64,000 nucleotides of DNA from Deltaproteobacteria bacterium (GTDB taxonomy: Bacteria; Desulfobacterota; DSM-4660; Desulfatiglandales; HGW-15), in assembly GCA_019310485.1 (NCBI GenBank), contig JAFDEF010000001.1, positions 139,289 to 203,288 on the forward strand. The letters are read 5' to 3'. The position numbers and the translations under genes were made by a program. Each line of letters starts with the position of its first letter. The first letter of the stretch is position 1. The notes below the pieces were generated by a model. The model saw only the letters and a program-made list of their open reading frames with translations. It was not told the origin of the DNA and did not search any database. Below are positions 62,753 through 64,000 of the stretch, one piece after another.

Positions 62753-63949
62753 ATGAAACAGAAACCATGGGAAAAAGTTGTACTTTTTTTGCTGGCCCTT
62801 GCTCTGACGCTTTTTCTGTCTCAGAGCGTTGGAGCGGCAAGCAAGCCTATAGTCATCGGCGGTTCCCTGCCGCTCACGGGCAAGTTTGCCGAGACCGCCA
62901 AGTGGATCGAAAAGGGCATGAAGTTCTGGGCGGAAGAGACCAATGCTAAAGGCGGTCTTCTCGGGCGCAAGGTTGTTTTCAAGATCTATGATGATGAATC
63001 GAATGCAGGTAAAGCGGTTACCTTTGCCGAAAAGGCCATCACTGTTGACAAGGTTGATCTGCTTTTTGGCGGATATCCCGGTACGGCAGCAAGGGCCGTA
63101 ATGCCGGTTGCTGAAAAACATAAGTATGTTTATGTCTCGATGGGCGGCCATATGAAGAGCTTCCTGCAAGGGTACACATATTCTTTCGGTGGCCCGCCCC
63201 TTATGGGAGAGTGGTGGTATGAGGGGTTTTACGAGTGGCTTAAAAGTCTTCCCGCTCAAAAGCGGCCCAAGAGAGCTGCGGTCTATACGATGAATAACCC
63301 GATTGGGACGTCGCTGACGGATTCTATTGGCCGCATTTCCAGGGACTTAGGAGTAAAGCTGGTAATTAACGAAAAGTATAATTTGCCTCTTCCCGACGCA
63401 ACACCGTTGATCGTGAAGGCAAAGCAGATGAACACGGACATCTTGTTCTCAAACGGCTTTTTTGCCGACGGTGTAATGACCATTCGCGCAGCCAAGGCCC
63501 TGAACTATAACCCCAAGGCAATAGTCCAAGGTGTCGGGTCAGTGATCCCTGCCTGGGTTAAAGAACTCGGCAAAGATGGAGATTATGTCTTCTCAGGAAC
63601 CTCGCTGCATAACAAGCTGAACTACCCTGGAAATGATAAGCTCAATGCCTATGTAAAGAAGAAATACGGTTTACCCGGGTATCCCGTATATTTCGGTTTC
63701 GGCTATTGCTGGATGCAAACTCTTTCGCAGGGTGTAGAAGGAGCCGGATCACTGGATCAGACAAAGATTAGAGACTGGCTCAAATCCCATACCGTGCATA
63801 CCATCGCCGGGCCGATGAGTTTCAATGAAAAAGGCCTGCCCAAGCCCATCAACTTTTGCACCCAGGTCATAAACGGGCAGGTCGAGCTGATTTGGCCTAT
63901 AGAGGTCCGCACTGCTGATCCGGTATACCCTCGTCCTGCCTGGAAGTAG
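62753..63949 (+). CDS. livK: Second periplasmic Liv-type substrate-binding protein
   Basis: 398 residues. A signal peptide (VVLFLLALALTLFLSQSVGA) is followed by KPIVIGGSLPLTGKFAETAK and the type I periplasmic fold. It differs from the first LivK and has an extended Trp-rich loop (GEWWYEGFYEWLKSLP), suggesting another ligand. GGGGGAAAGAAG precedes the ATG. Confidence 0.93.
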   Translation: MKQKPWEKVVLFLLALALTLFLSQSVGAASKPIVIGGSLPLTGKFAETAKWIEKGMKFWAEETNAKGGLLGRKVVFKIYDDESNAGKAVTFAEKAITVDKVDLLFGGYPGTAARAVMPVAEKHKYVYVSMGGHMKSFLQGYTYSFGGPPLMGEWWYEGFYEWLKSLPAQKRPKRAAVYTMNNPIGTSLTDSIGRISRDLGVKLVINEKYNLPLPDATPLIVKAKQMNTDILFSNGFFADGVMTIRAAKALNYNPKAIVQGVGSVIPAWVKELGKDGDYVFSGTSLHNKLNYPGNDKLNAYVKKKYGLPGYPVYFGFGYCWMQTLSQGVEGAGSLDQTKIRDWLKSHTVHTIAGPMSFNEKGLPKPINFCTQVINGQVELIWPIEVRTADPVYPRPAWK

Positions 63950-64000
63950 ATTCGAGGCAGGAGGATTAACGTTCTCCATGCCGATATCCGGGTACCGAAG
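63950..64000 (+). other. Possible start of the next liv gene
   Basis: AGGAGG at 63959-63964 is followed by an ATG at 63978 (MPISGYR) that runs to the window edge. A permease gene is expected here by operon logic. The spacing of 13 nt is longer than usual and too few codons are visible to identify it. Confidence 0.3.

Overview
The window looks like a chromosomal segment of an anaerobic Desulfobacterota (deltaproteobacterial) fatty-acid or aromatic-acid degrader, probably a sulfate reducer or syntroph. The reasons are: two branched-chain-type (Liv) ABC uptake systems, one with acyl-CoA ligases inside the operon; etfBA behind a FadR-like TetR regulator; a Ptb/Ptb-like/Buk acyl-phosphate module; HdrD/GlcF-like CCG iron-sulfur proteins next to a GlcD-type flavoprotein; a membrane pyrophosphatase with the K+-dependent signature; a TRAP transporter; and two genes that appear to use UGA as selenocysteine. 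The species cannot be fixed from this sequence alone.

Layout. 1-12.7 kb (minus): one long operon running livK, livG, AMP-ligase, livH, livM, livF, a second degenerate AMP-ligase-like protein, and a giant uncharacterised ORF that leaves the window at position 1. A sigma70-like promoter lies at about 12.9 kb. 13-17.2 kb (plus): fadR-like TetR gene with a perfect 8+8 bp palindromic operator, etfB (5' end replaced by a repeat), etfA, tRNA-Met, an HExxH protein, an FmdB zinc ribbon and one unknown gene. 17.3-32 kb (minus): housekeeping block with a selenocysteine O6-alkylguanine-DNA alkyltransferase, radical SAM protein, prmC, prfA, rpmE, rho, rluD, carD, hppA, pth, rplY, prs, tRNA-Gln, ispE, DUF1844 and serA.

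32-40 kb: an accessory stretch with a MITE-like repeat, an MFS fragment, a TRAP operon (dctPQM) interrupted by a 260-bp foldback element, a predicted selenocysteine MerP/HMA-type protein, a porin with a tiny upstream leader ORF, and an FG-GAP protein. 40-46.2 kb: response regulator, XRE regulator, radC, several gene fragments (nucleotidyltransferase, LysE), then thioesterase, ptb, ptb-like, buk and a truncated metallo-beta-lactamase-fold gene. 46.1-53 kb (minus): RND efflux operon (tetR, tolC-like, adaptor, pump, PII-like) with a near-consensus promoter and overlapping palindrome. 53-64 kb: LpxR-like outer-membrane protein, MBL-fold enzyme, coaE, a MITE, a CCG/FAD-oxidase/CCG operon, then a cyclase-family hydrolase and a second liv set (livG, livF, livK) that continues past the window.

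The most notable results are the two UGA-recoded genes. In one, UGA sits exactly at the acceptor cysteine of the DNA alkyltransferase PCHR motif, followed by a hairpin whose loop contains GGUCU, as in the E. coli fdhF SECIS. In the other, UGA sits in the metal-binding loop of a MerP-like protein, again with a hairpin at the expected distance. Both were found because conserved protein continues in frame past the UGA.
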